Positions 22,356-31,320 of a DNA stretch of 31,320 bases are shown one piece after another. The stretch lies in contig JAVBKA010000030.1 in NCBI GenBank assembly GCA_031546715.1, forward strand, positions 1-31,320. Direction: 5' to 3'. A program made the translations under genes and the position numbers. Within the stretch, counting starts at the first letter, position 1; each line of letters opens with the position of its first letter. Under the pieces are notes generated by a model. It worked only from the letters and a program-made list of their open reading frames with translations. It was not told the DNA's origin and ran no database searches. The stretch is from JAVBKA01 sp031546715. GTDB lineage: Bacteria > Bacillota > Clostridia > Oscillospirales > UBA929.

Positions 22356-24032
22356 TTGAATTACCTTGATATCGCAAAAAACCAGTTAAACAAGCTTTTA
22401 GCTGACGCTTACGGCATAGCTGTCAGCGCGGGAGAGCTTCCAGAGGGTGCTGTTATTCCTCCCCCCGCCCTTTCAAAGGACGTTGCCAACGGAGATTTAT
22501 CCTCAACCTTTGGGCTTGCCAATGCAGGAGCGTTCAAGATGCCCCCTCGGAACATCGCCACACTTTTGCACTCCCATATTGACCTTGAAAACAGCCTTTT
22601 TGTCTCCGCAGAGGTGGCAGGCGCAGGTTATATTAACTTTCGGTATGCCCAAAACTGGTATGAAGGCGTTCTACGAGCGATAGCCGCCGAGGGCGATAAT
22701 TTTGGCAAAACCGTCAGGGAAAGGCCAGAGCGTGTAATGGTTGAGTTTGTTTCCGCAAACCCCACTGGCCCAATGACCATCGGCAACGCTAGAGGCGGAG
22801 TTCTGGGGGACACCTTGGCGTCGATTCTTGAAGCGGCAGGTTATGACGTTTGGCGTGAATTTTACCTAAACGATGCCGGAAATCAGATTTCTGTCCTTGG
22901 AAAGAGCCTTGAAGCCCGATTTTTGCAAGCACTTGGGCAAGACATCGAATTTCCAGAGGATGGCTATCACGGCGACTATATTAAGGACTTTGCAGCCTCC
23001 TATATTGCCGATTTTGGCGATAATTTACTTACCCTTTCAACCGAGGAGCGTCAAAAAGCTCTTGCAAGTTACGTTTTACCTAAAAATGTCGCCGCTATGG
23101 AAAACGATTTAGCTCGTTACGGCGTTAGATTTGACCGTTGGTATGCCGAAAGCGAGCTTCATAACTCAGGGTATGTCGATGAAACAATTGCTTTACTGAC
23201 AAAAAACGGCTACACCTACGAAAAAGATGACGCTCTTTGGCTAGAGTCAACCAAGTTTGGCTTGGAAAAAGACGAAGTCATGCGGAAATCCAACGGCTTT
23301 TACACCTATTACGCAACAGACATCGCTTATCATCGTGATAAGCTGGAAAAAAGAGGCTTCGACCTTGTTATAGACGCCTTAGGTGCAGACCATCACGGTC
23401 ACACTGTACGCTTCCGTGCAGGTGTTGAGGCGTTGGGACTTAATCCAAATCGTCTGCAATTTCTGCTGTTTCAACTCGTCCGACTTGTTCGTGACGGCGA
23501 AGTTGTTCGTATGTCAAAGCGCACAGGTAAATCCATAACCTTGTCTGACCTACTGGATGAAATTCCCCTTGACGCTGCGCGCTTCTTCTTCGGAATGCGC
23601 AATCCAGACGTGCATCTGGAATTCGACCTAGGACTTGCCGTCAAGGCATCCTCAGATAACCCTGTGTACTACGTGCAGTACGCACACGCCAGAATCTGCA
23701 CAATGATTGCAGTGCTTGAGGAAATGGGCGTTTCTATAGACACCGAGGGCGACTATTCCTTGCTTACTCACGAAACCGAGGTTGACCTTATTCGTCATAT
23801 TGCCATGCTGCCAGAAGAAATCTTGCTTGCCGCTAAGGATTACGATACCTCACGAATTAATCGTTATCTTGTGGAGCTTGCTACCAGATATCATCGATTT
23901 TATGACAAATGCCGCGTTAAAGACGCTGAGCCTGCCCTTCGCCAAGCACGGACAATGCTTGCCGTTGCAACCCGCCAAACTCTGCAAAACGGCTGCCGCC
24001 TGTTAGGAATCACGGCTCCTGTAAAAATGTAG
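22356..24032 (+). CDS. argS: Arginyl-tRNA synthetase (altered HIGH motif)
   Basis: A 558-residue class I synthetase. The N-terminal Add1 domain (AGYINFRY) precedes the catalytic core SANPTGPMTIGNARGGVLGD, and DAGNQISVLGKSLEARFLQ and DALGADHHGHTVR follow. The class I signature HIGH is read here as TIGN (T141): the first histidine is replaced by threonine; the second position, N144, is common in ArgRS. The second signature is MSKRTGKSITLSDLL. The anticodon-binding alpha-helical domain ends the protein. The start is TTG with AAGGAG 7 bases upstream; no earlier in-frame start is better. It charges tRNA-Arg. If T141 is real, activity must rely on other residues; see findings. Confidence 0.92.
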   Translation: MNYLDIAKNQLNKLLADAYGIAVSAGELPEGAVIPPPALSKDVANGDLSSTFGLANAGAFKMPPRNIATLLHSHIDLENSLFVSAEVAGAGYINFRYAQNWYEGVLRAIAAEGDNFGKTVRERPERVMVEFVSANPTGPMTIGNARGGVLGDTLASILEAAGYDVWREFYLNDAGNQISVLGKSLEARFLQALGQDIEFPEDGYHGDYIKDFAASYIADFGDNLLTLSTEERQKALASYVLPKNVAAMENDLARYGVRFDRWYAESELHNSGYVDETIALLTKNGYTYEKDDALWLESTKFGLEKDEVMRKSNGFYTYYATDIAYHRDKLEKRGFDLVIDALGADHHGHTVRFRAGVEALGLNPNRLQFLLFQLVRLVRDGEVVRMSKRTGKSITLSDLLDEIPLDAARFFFGMRNPDVHLEFDLGLAVKASSDNPVYYVQYAHARICTMIAVLEEMGVSIDTEGDYSLLTHETEVDLIRHIAMLPEEILLAAKDYDTSRINRYLVELATRYHRFYDKCRVKDAEPALRQARTMLAVATRQTLQNGCRLLGITAPVKM

Positions 24033-24099
24033 TCAAAGAATCGCCATTCTCCGAAAAAAATGGTATGTCTCAAGAATTTGCTGAAGAAATGAGTATGTT

Positions 24100-25542
24100 A
24101 TGAAGAAGTTTCTTAGCCTTTCTATTGCTTTTGCAATAATTATCGCATTTTTTGTTCCCGCCCATGCCGCATCTCTTACCACAGGGCAAGCGCAGCTTTT
24201 AGAGCTGATTGAAATCGACAATGTCATCCGAAACATGTGGATTGACTCGGACAAAAATTCTCACCTACCCGAAGGCTTAACCCCAGAGACACTGGAAAAT
24301 GACCCCAAGCTGTTTGACAAGTTAGCCACTGAGTTAGTTAAAGGGCTTGATAAGTATTCGCATTACATGATTGCTGATGAATACTCAATCGCCTACCCTA
24401 AATCGGACTCTATGGTGGGAATCGGTGTCAGAATTGACCCAAGGATGACCCACGGCATATACGTTGAGCATGTTTTTGAGAAAAGTCCTGCTTTGGAAGC
24501 AGGAATACAGGTGGGCGACCAAATCGTCAGCGTAAGCGATATTGACGTCAGCACAATGAGTTATGTCGATGCCGTTCCCTTGATACGTGGCGAGATTTTC
24601 ACTCATGTTAAAATCGGCATTCGCCGCCCCGGTTCGTTTAAAACTGAGTATTTTATGATTCTTAGGTCTCAAATCTCAATTCCCAATGTGGTTTCCAAGG
24701 TAGCCGACGGAATCGGATACATAAGCATTGCCCACTTCGGCGTATACGGCGACTATGTGGACTTTTACAATGCGATGGAAAGCTTCAAAAATGAAGGCGT
24801 CGAAAAAGTAATCATCGATATTAGAAATAACCCAGGCGGCGACGTTGAGGTTTTGTGGCAAATGCTCCTAACTTTCGTTGATAAGGAAACTGAGCTATTT
24901 AGATTTAGAACCTATGACGAAGACTTAATTATTAACTCAGACCCAGAGTATTTTCTTTGGAAGCCAAAGAGTTTAGTAATTCTGGTAAATGAGAACTCCG
25001 CTTCTGCGTCAGAGGTTATGGCAGGCTCAATGCAGGATTTAGGTATCGCTGAAATTGTAGGCGTTCCTACAGTCGGCAAGGCGCGCGCTCAACGTCATGT
25101 GCCGCTAAGCAGTGGTAATTATATGGTTGTAACCGTTTATGCTATTGAACTACCTGTTTCCGGTGAATACACTGAAACTGGTATTGTACCAAAGCACAAT
25201 GTTGAACAAAAAACAGTACCCTATGAAGTACCGAAAATGCTCCCGCTTTCAACAAGTACCACATTGTACTCAACTGCCGGCGGTGCTAAAATTTTAGCTC
25301 TTGAGCAACGTCTTTCCGCTCTCGGTTATTTCCGCAGCACTCCCGATATAGTTTTTGATGCGTACACACTTCATGCCCTCAACTGCTTCCAAGCCTCAAT
25401 CGGCCTGCCCAAGACTGCCTTTGCAAGCAAAAAAGCACTTTCGGTCATGGAGACAGAAGTTAATAAGCTGTTCGATATCAAGCTAACGGTGGATACTCAG
25501 CTTGAATATGCGATAAATCTCTTAAATGGTAAATCAAATTAA
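24100..25542 (+). CDS. Secreted S41 (CtpA/CtpB-type) protease with PDZ and peptidoglycan-binding domains
   Basis: A 480-residue exported protease. Signal peptide 1-23 (MKKFLSLSIAFAIIIAFFVP, AHA site). A PDZ domain spans about 95-190 (VGIGVRIDP, then SPALEAGIQVGDQIVSVSDI), then the S41 catalytic domain with IIDIRNNPGGDV and NENSASASEVMAGSMQDLG. The nucleophile is S302 and the general base K327 (TVGKARAQ), 25 residues apart as in B. subtilis CtpB (S309/K334). A C-terminal PG_binding_1 module (about 395-465, ILALEQRLSALGYF) would hold it at the wall. It may process exported proteins or signalling proteins as CtpB does in sporulation. Lies 67 bases after argS. No neighbouring substrate is evident. 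Confidence 0.88.
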   Translation: MKKFLSLSIAFAIIIAFFVPAHAASLTTGQAQLLELIEIDNVIRNMWIDSDKNSHLPEGLTPETLENDPKLFDKLATELVKGLDKYSHYMIADEYSIAYPKSDSMVGIGVRIDPRMTHGIYVEHVFEKSPALEAGIQVGDQIVSVSDIDVSTMSYVDAVPLIRGEIFTHVKIGIRRPGSFKTEYFMILRSQISIPNVVSKVADGIGYISIAHFGVYGDYVDFYNAMESFKNEGVEKVIIDIRNNPGGDVEVLWQMLLTFVDKETELFRFRTYDEDLIINSDPEYFLWKPKSLVILVNENSASASEVMAGSMQDLGIAEIVGVPTVGKARAQRHVPLSSGNYMVVTVYAIELPVSGEYTETGIVPKHNVEQKTVPYEVPKMLPLSTSTTLYSTAGGAKILALEQRLSALGYFRSTPDIVFDAYTLHALNCFQASIGLPKTAFASKKALSVMETEVNKLFDIKLTVDTQLEYAINLLNGKSN

Positions 25543-25576
25543 GGTGCAGACGCACTAGCATACAAAGGAGTTTCTA

Positions 25577-27739
25577 ATGATTGATGTCGTACAACAAGTA
25601 GCCAAGGAATTAGGTCTTTCACTACAGCATGTAACAAATGTAGTAAATCTTCTTGACGAGGGAAACACTATCCCCTTTATAGCCCGATACCGCAAGGAAG
25701 TCCACGGCTCGATGGACGACCAGCAAATTCGCCTCCTCTCTGACAGATTAACTCAGCTTCGCAACCTTGAAAAGCGCAGACTGGAAGTTTTTTCTGCCAT
25801 AGAAGCCCAAGGTAAAATGACCGAGGAACTTGCAGCTCAGATTAACGCTGCTGTAACTTTAACAGAGGTCGAGGACATATACCGTCCTTATAAACCAAAA
25901 CGCCGCACCAGAGCTACAATTGCCCGCGAAAAAGGTCTTGAACCGTTAGCGGAGATAATACGAGCGCAAGACGTATACACAGGAACAGCGTTTGAGCTTG
26001 CAGAACCGTTTATCGACGCCGAAAAAAGCGTTGAAACTGCCGAAGATGCCATTCAAGGCGCATGCGACATTATTGCTGAGGATATATCTGACAACTCTGG
26101 CGTTAGAAAACTTCTTAGAGAAATGATATTCCGTGTAGGCGTTATAGCCAGCAAATCAACAACCACCGACGACACTGTATACAGGCTATATTACGATTTC
26201 TCAGAACCAATAAAACGCTTACAAAGCCACAGATTACTCGCCATGAACAGAGGCGAGCGAGAAAGCTTTTTAACAGTTTCAATTTTAGTGCCAGAAGGCG
26301 ACGCTCTAAATCTTTTGTTCAATCATTTTGCAATCCCCGGCTCTGTGACCAGTCAGTTAATGATTGCAACTTGCGAGGATGCTTGGAAACGGCTTTTAGC
26401 TCCTTCCATGGAACGTGACGTTCGAAACGCACTTACAGACGATGCATCCGAGCAGGCAATTAAAATGTTTGCCCAGAACCTAAAACCCTTGTTAATGATT
26501 CCTCCTGTAAAGGGCAAGGTAACCATAGGCTTAGACCCTGGCTTTAGAACAGGTTGCAAGGTCGCCGTTGTTGATGCCACGGGAAAGGTGCTTGATACAG
26601 GCATTGCCTATATCACCCACGGCGCAAAGGGCGAAGCGGATTCAGCGGAAATGATAAGCAAGCTGATAAAAAAACACAGCGTCACCGCAATTGCCATTGG
26701 CAACGGTACAGCCTCCAAGGAAACCGAAATTTTTACCGCAAACCTACTCAAGTCCTTACGTTCCAAGGATTCTAAGCTTGATTGCAACTACATGGTGGTA
26801 AATGAAGCAGGAGCGTCAGTATATTCTGCGTCTAAGCTTGCCGCCGAGGAGTTTCCAGAATTTGACCTGACACTGCGCAGTGCTGTTTCCATCGCTCGCA
26901 GACTTCAAGACCCATTGGCGGAGCTTGTGAAAATCGACCCTCAATCAATCGGCGTCGGTCAATATCAGCACGACATGCCAACGGCGAGACTATCGGAAAG
27001 CCTTAACGGCGTTGTCGAGGACTGTGTAAACGCCGTAGGTGTTGATTTAAACACAGCGTCCGCTCCCCTGCTGACCCGCGTATCTGGTATTGGTACTGCA
27101 TTGGCGAAAAACATCGTCGCTTACCGCGAGCAAAACGGTCATTTTCGTGCCAGACGAGACTTAAAGAAAGTTCCCAAGCTTGGTCCCCGCGCATTTGAAC
27201 AAGCGGCGGGCTTCTTAAGGGTTCCAGAAAGTACCAACATTTTTGATAATACTTCAGTCCACCCCGAAAGCTACGACGCGGCGCAAAAGCTCATAGAGCT
27301 TTGTGATTATACCATGAACGATGTTAAAAAAGGCAATCTGGGCGACTTAAAGCTGCGTGTCAGCCAGTTAGGCGAATCAGATGTTGCAAAGCAACTTGGC
27401 ATAGGCGTTCCAACTCTTGTGGATATGGTAAACGAGCTTATGAAGCCAGGACGCGACCCACGTGACGAGCTGCCGCCGCCACTTTTGCGCAGTGATGTAC
27501 TGAGCATGGAGGATTTGAGCCAAGGCATGAAGCTGGTAGGCACTGTGCGTAATGTTATAGATTTTGGAGTTTTCGTGGATATCGGTGTTCATCAGGACGG
27601 GCTGGTTCATATCTCGGAAATAACAAACCGCTTCATACGCCACCCTTCCGAGGTGTGCAGCGTTGGCGATATAGTTAATGTCACAGTTCTGAGTGTTGAC
27701 GTACAAAAGAAGCGAATTGCATTATCTATGAAGCAATAG
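25577..27739 (+). CDS. tex: Tex-family RNA-binding transcription accessory protein
   Basis: A 720-residue protein of the Tex family. Domains in order: N-terminal helical domain from MIDVVQQVAKELGL with the IPFIARYRKE motif, a helical segment including VEDIYRPYKPKRRTRATIAR, the YqgF/RuvC-like domain around 314-430 (GLDPGFRTGCKVAVVD), HhH repeats around 485-560 (LLTRVSGIGTALAKNIVAYR, then KVPKLGPRAFEQAAGFLRV), and an S1 RNA-binding domain at the C-terminus (around 649-720, VRNVIDFGVFVDIG, HQDGLVHISEI). Full length, with all domains intact. It binds nucleic acids and is linked to transcription and toxin gene expression in some pathogens. AAAGGAG lies 6 bases before the ATG, 34 bases after the protease. 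Confidence 0.93.
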   Translation: MIDVVQQVAKELGLSLQHVTNVVNLLDEGNTIPFIARYRKEVHGSMDDQQIRLLSDRLTQLRNLEKRRLEVFSAIEAQGKMTEELAAQINAAVTLTEVEDIYRPYKPKRRTRATIAREKGLEPLAEIIRAQDVYTGTAFELAEPFIDAEKSVETAEDAIQGACDIIAEDISDNSGVRKLLREMIFRVGVIASKSTTTDDTVYRLYYDFSEPIKRLQSHRLLAMNRGERESFLTVSILVPEGDALNLLFNHFAIPGSVTSQLMIATCEDAWKRLLAPSMERDVRNALTDDASEQAIKMFAQNLKPLLMIPPVKGKVTIGLDPGFRTGCKVAVVDATGKVLDTGIAYITHGAKGEADSAEMISKLIKKHSVTAIAIGNGTASKETEIFTANLLKSLRSKDSKLDCNYMVVNEAGASVYSASKLAAEEFPEFDLTLRSAVSIARRLQDPLAELVKIDPQSIGVGQYQHDMPTARLSESLNGVVEDCVNAVGVDLNTASAPLLTRVSGIGTALAKNIVAYREQNGHFRARRDLKKVPKLGPRAFEQAAGFLRVPESTNIFDNTSVHPESYDAAQKLIELCDYTMNDVKKGNLGDLKLRVSQLGESDVAKQLGIGVPTLVDMVNELMKPGRDPRDELPPPLLRSDVLSMEDLSQGMKLVGTVRNVIDFGVFVDIGVHQDGLVHISEITNRFIRHPSEVCSVGDIVNVTVLSVDVQKKRIALSMKQ

Positions 27740-27784
27740 AAACGATGACGGTAGCTCCAAATCAGGAGAAAGGCTGGCTTAATT

Positions 27785-28264
27785 ATGAAAAAAGTTCTAA
27801 AGCTCATTGAGAATAACCCAAGTCTCACCATTCCGGAAGTAGCCGCTATGCTTAACATGTACGAGCTTGAGGTTTCATCTGTTATTGAATCCGCTAAGAA
27901 AGACGGTACTATCCTCGGCTGCAAAACTATTATCGACTGGGACAAAGCAGGCAGCGAATACGTCACGGCGATGATTGAGGTTCGTGTAACACCACAGCGC
28001 GGCGAGGGCTTTGACCGTGTTGCTGAAAGAATTTACCAATTTGAAGAGGTGCAGTCGCTGTATCTCATGTCTGGCGGTTATGACCTACAAGTCGTGATTA
28101 CAGGAAAAACTCTAAAGGAAGTTGCCCTGTTTGTTTCTGAAAAACTGTCCGCTCTTGACCAAGTTACAGGTACTGCAACCCATTTTTTACTTAAAAAGTA
28201 CAAAGAGGGCGGCGTAATCTATAAACCCAACTATGATGAGCAGGAGCGACTGACGTTTCTGTAA
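27785..28264 (+). CDS. Lrp/AsnC-family regulator (AlaR-like)
   Basis: A 159-residue protein. The N-terminal winged HTH (NNPSLTIPEVAAMLNMYELE through VIESAKKDGTILGCKTII) is followed by an RAM/AsnC ligand-binding domain (EYVTAMIEVRVTPQRGEGFD then SLYLMSGGYDLQVVI and FLLKKYKEGGVIY). Lrp-type proteins sense amino acids, mainly leucine and alanine. It sits 65 bases before an aminotransferase; in B. subtilis the Lrp-type AlaR likewise adjoins and controls the aminotransferase gene alaT, so regulation of the next gene is a reasonable inference. No clear promoter or operator was found in the 65-base gap. Confidence 0.85.
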   Translation: MKKVLKLIENNPSLTIPEVAAMLNMYELEVSSVIESAKKDGTILGCKTIIDWDKAGSEYVTAMIEVRVTPQRGEGFDRVAERIYQFEEVQSLYLMSGGYDLQVVITGKTLKEVALFVSEKLSALDQVTGTATHFLLKKYKEGGVIYKPNYDEQERLTFL

Positions 28265-28329
28265 AATCCATATACCTCTAAAAATTTCCAGAACGCATGT
28301 AATCACGACTTGAAAAGGGGGGTACTTTA

Positions 28330-29517
28330 ATGAGCAATTTTATAATTCCCATTTCCGATAAATCAAAAAACCTTCAACCATCTGGCATCAGACGTTTTTT
28401 TGACCTACTAGAAGAACAAAAGAACACTCCAAACACTGGCAAGCCAGTAATTAGTCTTGGAATCGGCGAACCTGACTTCCTGACAGCATGGCACACTAGG
28501 GATGCAGGAATTTATTCCTTAGAAAAAGGCTACACAAAGTACACTCCAAACGCTGGTCTTACTGCACTGCGTAACGAGGCTACTGCCTATATGGAGCGTC
28601 GCTTTAACCTTACCTACAATCCAAAAACCGAGGTTTTGGTCACGGTGGGCGGTAGCGAAGCTCTTGATTTATGCGTCAGAGCCATAGTCAATCCTGGTGA
28701 CGAGGTTATAATTCCACAGCCCTCATTTGTTGCCTATGCTCCCGCCGTTGAGCTTGCGGGCGGTATTCCTGTTCCAATTGAAACAAAATCCGAGGACTTA
28801 TTTAAGCTAACGCCCGAACAGCTTCGGAACGTTATTACTCCAAAGACAAAAATCTTAGTGCTGCCATTTCCCTGCAACCCAACTGGCGGAATTATGGAAC
28901 AAGAAGATTATATTGAGCTTGAGAAAATTCTCAAGGATACTAATATAGTCTTGTTGTCTGACGAAATTTATGCGGAGCTGACCTACGGACAAAAGCATTT
29001 TTCTCCTGCAAATATACCGTCACTTAAAGAACGTACGCTAATTGTAGGCGGGCTTTCAAAATCCCATGCTATGACTGGCTGGCGCATTGGCTTTGCGTAC
29101 GGTCCTTCGGAACTTATTTCACAGATGACTAAAATTCATCAGTATGCCATAATGTCCGCCCCGACCACCAGCCAATACGCCGCAATTGACGCTCTGCGTG
29201 ACGGTGACGAGGATATTCTACGCATGCACGACGAGTACGACAGGCGCAGACGGCTTCTCATAGACGGTCTTGCAAGGCTTGGGCTTCAATGCTTTGATGC
29301 CAGAGGTGCGTTTTACCTGTTCCCATGCATTCGCTCAACTGAGCTTAGCTCTGAGGATTTCTGTATGCGGCTTATTAACGAGGAAAATCTTGCCGTAATC
29401 CCCGGTAATGCCTTTGGTGTCGGCGGGGAAGGCTTCGTAAGAATGTGTTACGCCGTTTCGGCTGATAGCTTAAGGGAAGCACTTGTCAGGATTGAACACT
29501 TTTTAAAAAGATTGTGA
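28330..29517 (+). CDS. Class I/II PLP-dependent aminotransferase (AlaT/PatA-like)
   Basis: A 395-residue fold-type I aminotransferase. The start NFIIPISDKSKNLQPSGIRR and ISLGIGEPDF are typical. The substrate- and cofactor-binding residues FPCNPTGG, the LLSDEIYAEL aspartate strand, the PLP lysine K244 in GLSKSHAMTGWRIGF and the carboxylate arginine of GEGFVRMCYA are all present, so it should be active. The neighbouring Lrp-type regulator and the alaR-alaT layout point to alanine or a related transamination, but aspartate and aromatic-acid enzymes share these motifs. AAAAGGGGGG precedes the ATG by about 7 bases. It is followed 9 bases later by the DUF362 gene. Confidence 0.87.
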   Translation: MSNFIIPISDKSKNLQPSGIRRFFDLLEEQKNTPNTGKPVISLGIGEPDFLTAWHTRDAGIYSLEKGYTKYTPNAGLTALRNEATAYMERRFNLTYNPKTEVLVTVGGSEALDLCVRAIVNPGDEVIIPQPSFVAYAPAVELAGGIPVPIETKSEDLFKLTPEQLRNVITPKTKILVLPFPCNPTGGIMEQEDYIELEKILKDTNIVLLSDEIYAELTYGQKHFSPANIPSLKERTLIVGGLSKSHAMTGWRIGFAYGPSELISQMTKIHQYAIMSAPTTSQYAAIDALRDGDEDILRMHDEYDRRRRLLIDGLARLGLQCFDARGAFYLFPCIRSTELSSEDFCMRLINEENLAVIPGNAFGVGGEGFVRMCYAVSADSLREALVRIEHFLKRL

Positions 29518-29526
29518 TGTGATTTT

Positions 29527-30648
29527 TTGGATTCAAGGGTCTTTGTTGCAGGTTGCAAGGAGTATTCTTTAGCCGAAGCTCAGGTTCGCCGAATTGTTGA
29601 CGCTTTTGGGGGAGCTAAAGCTATTATTGGCGATAAAAAACGTGTTTTAGTTAAGCCTAATCTTGTTATGGGCATCAAACCTGACAACGCTGCAACTACT
29701 CACCCTGCTGTTTTGGAGGCAGTTTGTCGCGTATTTGTTGAGGCGGGTGCGGAGGTTCAGGTTATTGACTCCATGATTCTGCCCCACACTGTTATGCAGC
29801 TTTCAAAAATATACAAGGGAACAGAAATTGAGCCTGCTGTTCTCGCGGCGGGTGCGGAGCTGTCCTTCGACACTGGTTCTTTAAAAAAAAGCGGCGCAAA
29901 TTCCAAGGTTGTCAGCGAGTTTGAGCTTTTAGCCCCAGTAGTCAACGCTGAAATTGTAATTTCAATTGGAAAGGCAAAAACTCATGGACTTAGCCACTAT
30001 ACTGGCTGTGTAAAAAACCTATTTGGCTGCATTCCCGGAGTTATTAAGCCTTTGTTTCATCAAAAATATGTCCGTAGAGGCGATTTTTTCTCCATGATGG
30101 TTGACCTATGCGAATGTGTCCGCCCGACCTTTTCCTTTGTTGACGGCGTAATGGGCATGGAAGGCCCAGGCCCGACTGGAGGAACACCGAAATTTCTCGG
30201 CATAATCGCAGGCGGCTATAACCCCTACGCCGTTGACCTTGCGGTTTCTGACCTAATGGGTCTCAGAGCCGACCATATTCCAATTCATCTTGAAGCTGTT
30301 CAGCGCGGTTTGGTTGTGCCGTCTTCAAGTGAGCTTAACCAAATCGGGGATGCTCCGTCGCCCTTCCGCACAGCTTTTCAACCGGTAGACAGCGAGAATA
30401 AAGAGAATTTTATGGTCAAACACCTCCTTCCCAAAAAGCTACGAGCCGCGCTTCGGAACGCTAAGGCAAAGTATCCGATTATATCGGAACGTTGTATTGG
30501 CTGCGGCGAATGTGCCAGAATTTGCCCTAAAACCACCATTGAAATGAAAAATAAACGTGCCGTAATTAAATATGATGACTGCATTCGTTGCTATTGCTGC
30601 CATGAATTTTGTCCTGCAAAAGCCATTGATTTTGGTAAAAAGCAATGA
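29527..30648 (+). CDS. DUF362 protein fused to a two-cluster ferredoxin domain
   Basis: A 373-residue protein. Residues 1-300 are the DUF362 domain (RVLVKPNLVMGIKPDNAATT, ISIGKAKTHGLSHYTGCVKN, FSFVDGVMGMEGPGP). The C-terminal 60 residues carry two ferredoxin-like four-cysteine patterns, CIGCGECARICP starting at C323 and CIRCYCCHEFCP starting at C352, both suited to a [4Fe-4S] cluster. The family is common in anaerobes and may be an electron-transfer enzyme, but its substrate is unknown. The start is a TTG (29527) with only weak ribosome-binding similarity upstream. The stop overlaps the ispE start by 4 bases, so the two are probably co-translated, although no functional link is known. Confidence 0.82.
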   Translation: MDSRVFVAGCKEYSLAEAQVRRIVDAFGGAKAIIGDKKRVLVKPNLVMGIKPDNAATTHPAVLEAVCRVFVEAGAEVQVIDSMILPHTVMQLSKIYKGTEIEPAVLAAGAELSFDTGSLKKSGANSKVVSEFELLAPVVNAEIVISIGKAKTHGLSHYTGCVKNLFGCIPGVIKPLFHQKYVRRGDFFSMMVDLCECVRPTFSFVDGVMGMEGPGPTGGTPKFLGIIAGGYNPYAVDLAVSDLMGLRADHIPIHLEAVQRGLVVPSSSELNQIGDAPSPFRTAFQPVDSENKENFMVKHLLPKKLRAALRNAKAKYPIISERCIGCGECARICPKTTIEMKNKRAVIKYDDCIRCYCCHEFCPAKAIDFGKKQ

Positions 30649-31320
30649 ATCAAATTACCGTTTATGCTCCTGCGAAAATTAATTTGACCCTTGACGTTCT
30701 AAATAAACGCCCTGACGGATACCATGACCTGCGAATGGTCATGCAAAGCGTTGACGTTTGCGACAAAATTACCATAACAAAAACCAATGCCAAGGATAAC
30801 CGAATTGTATCCTCCTTGAAATATTTACCCTCAGACGGACGCAACTTAGCTCTGGCTGCTGCAAACCGTTTTTGTGAGAAAACGGGCTATTCTGGTGCTC
30901 GTTTTGCAATAGAGCTTCAAAAATCTATACCTGTTTGCGCAGGTTTGGGCGGCGGTTCTTCCGATGCCGCCGCTGTTTTTCATGGACTGAACAAACTGCT
31001 AAACCTAGATGTTCCCCTTTCATCCATGCTAGAATGGTCGCTAGAACTTGGCTCGGACGTCCCCTACTGCTTGGCTGGAGGAACAAAGCTTGCCGAAGGC
31101 AGAGGTGAGATGTTAAGCGACCTTCCGCCATTGCCTGATTGTTGGATTGTGCTGTGTAAACCGCCTGTTTCTGTATCGACAAAGGAAGCCTTCGGAATGA
31201 TTGAAGCGTCAAGGCTTAAGCACCGTCCAGACCTTAAGGGGATGCATGAGGCACTTGAAAGCGGCTCTCTTGCCAATGTCGCCCGACGGCTTTTTAACGT
31301 TTTTGAGGAACCGATATCCG
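30645..31320 (+). CDS. ispE: 4-diphosphocytidyl-2-C-methyl-D-erythritol kinase (runs off right edge)
   Basis: The first 225 residues of a GHMP kinase. MNQITVYAPAKINLTLDVLN with K11, DGYHDL, the GHMP glycine loop CAGLGGGSSDAAA (98-110) and LGSDVPYCLAGG with D138, which corresponds to the catalytic aspartate of E. coli IspE, are all present. It phosphorylates the 2-hydroxyl of CDP-ME in the non-mevalonate isoprenoid route. The 3' part (about 60 codons of a typical 285-residue protein) lies outside the window. The ATG overlaps the DUF362 stop by 4 bases. No break or frameshift was seen in the part present. Confidence 0.93.
   Translation, partial: MNQITVYAPAKINLTLDVLNKRPDGYHDLRMVMQSVDVCDKITITKTNAKDNRIVSSLKYLPSDGRNLALAAANRFCEKTGYSGARFAIELQKSIPVCAGLGGGSSDAAAVFHGLNKLLNLDVPLSSMLEWSLELGSDVPYCLAGGTKLAEGRGEMLSDLPPLPDCWIVLCKPPVSVSTKEAFGMIEASRLKHRPDLKGMHEALESGSLANVARRLFNVFEEPIS

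Noticed and set aside
1..31320. CRISPR array, tRNA, rRNA, insertion sequence with transposase
   Set aside because: No regularly spaced direct repeats, no cloverleaf or rRNA sequence, and no transposase or integrase motif were found on either strand.

Overview
The window looks like a piece of a Bacillota (Clostridia-type) chromosome. The right half carries a typical Gram-positive gene order: murI, a ywiB-like DUF1934 gene next to argS, tex, an Lrp/AsnC regulator next to an aminotransferase, and ispE. Ribosome binding sites are strong AGGAGG types, GTG and TTG starts are common, and there is an S-layer-homology (SLH) protein. I could not place it to genus. No rRNA, tRNA or CRISPR array was seen.

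Region 1 (1-6.5 kb, all minus strand) is a defence-type operon. A clear promoter drives a small XRE regulator, followed by a large SNF2 helicase with a C-terminal DUF3883-like domain, an AAA/ABC-type ATPase, a TOPRIM/DUF4276-like protein, and the N-terminal third of a DUF1156 adenine-methylase-like protein that runs off the left edge. The structural genes overlap by 4 bases or sit 1-14 bases apart. The helicase and methylase resemble the drmD/drmMI side of class 1 DISARM or related DUF1156 systems. The ATPase/TOPRIM pair between them looks like an OLD/PARIS-type effector pair and is the most interesting feature here.

Region 2 (6.5-9.8 kb) is a decayed mobilizable element: a frameshifted MobA/MobL relaxase relic, a start-less DUF3847 relic, possible oriT sequences, an orphan MNT nucleotidyltransferase, a DUF1273 (YpsA/SLOG) gene, a divergent ribbon-helix-helix regulator with a palindromic operator region, and a DUF6017/RepA-like replication protein. 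Region 3 (9.8-11.5 kb) holds a broken DUF255 (YyaL) gene, a Ser/Thr kinase cut off after its DFD motif, an MNT-HEPN pair whose HEPN C-terminus is abnormal, and a 21-bp inverted repeat.

Region 4 (11.6-17.9 kb, minus strand) has a SsuABC/TauABC-type ABC transporter (the permease lacks its usual N-terminus), an SLH-anchored protein with an HEXXH metallopeptidase motif, and a K+/H+ antiporter preceded by a short coupled upstream ORF. Region 5 (18.0 kb to the end, plus strand) is housekeeping: a KDG-kinase-like gene with a palindrome over its promoter, araD and ymdB; then, from its own promoter, murI, a DUF1934 gene, argS (with an altered HIGH motif), an S41 protease, tex, an Lrp/aminotransferase pair, a DUF362/ferredoxin protein and ispE (cut by the right edge). 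The last two genes overlap by 4 bases, and no convincing terminator is seen in the whole run.
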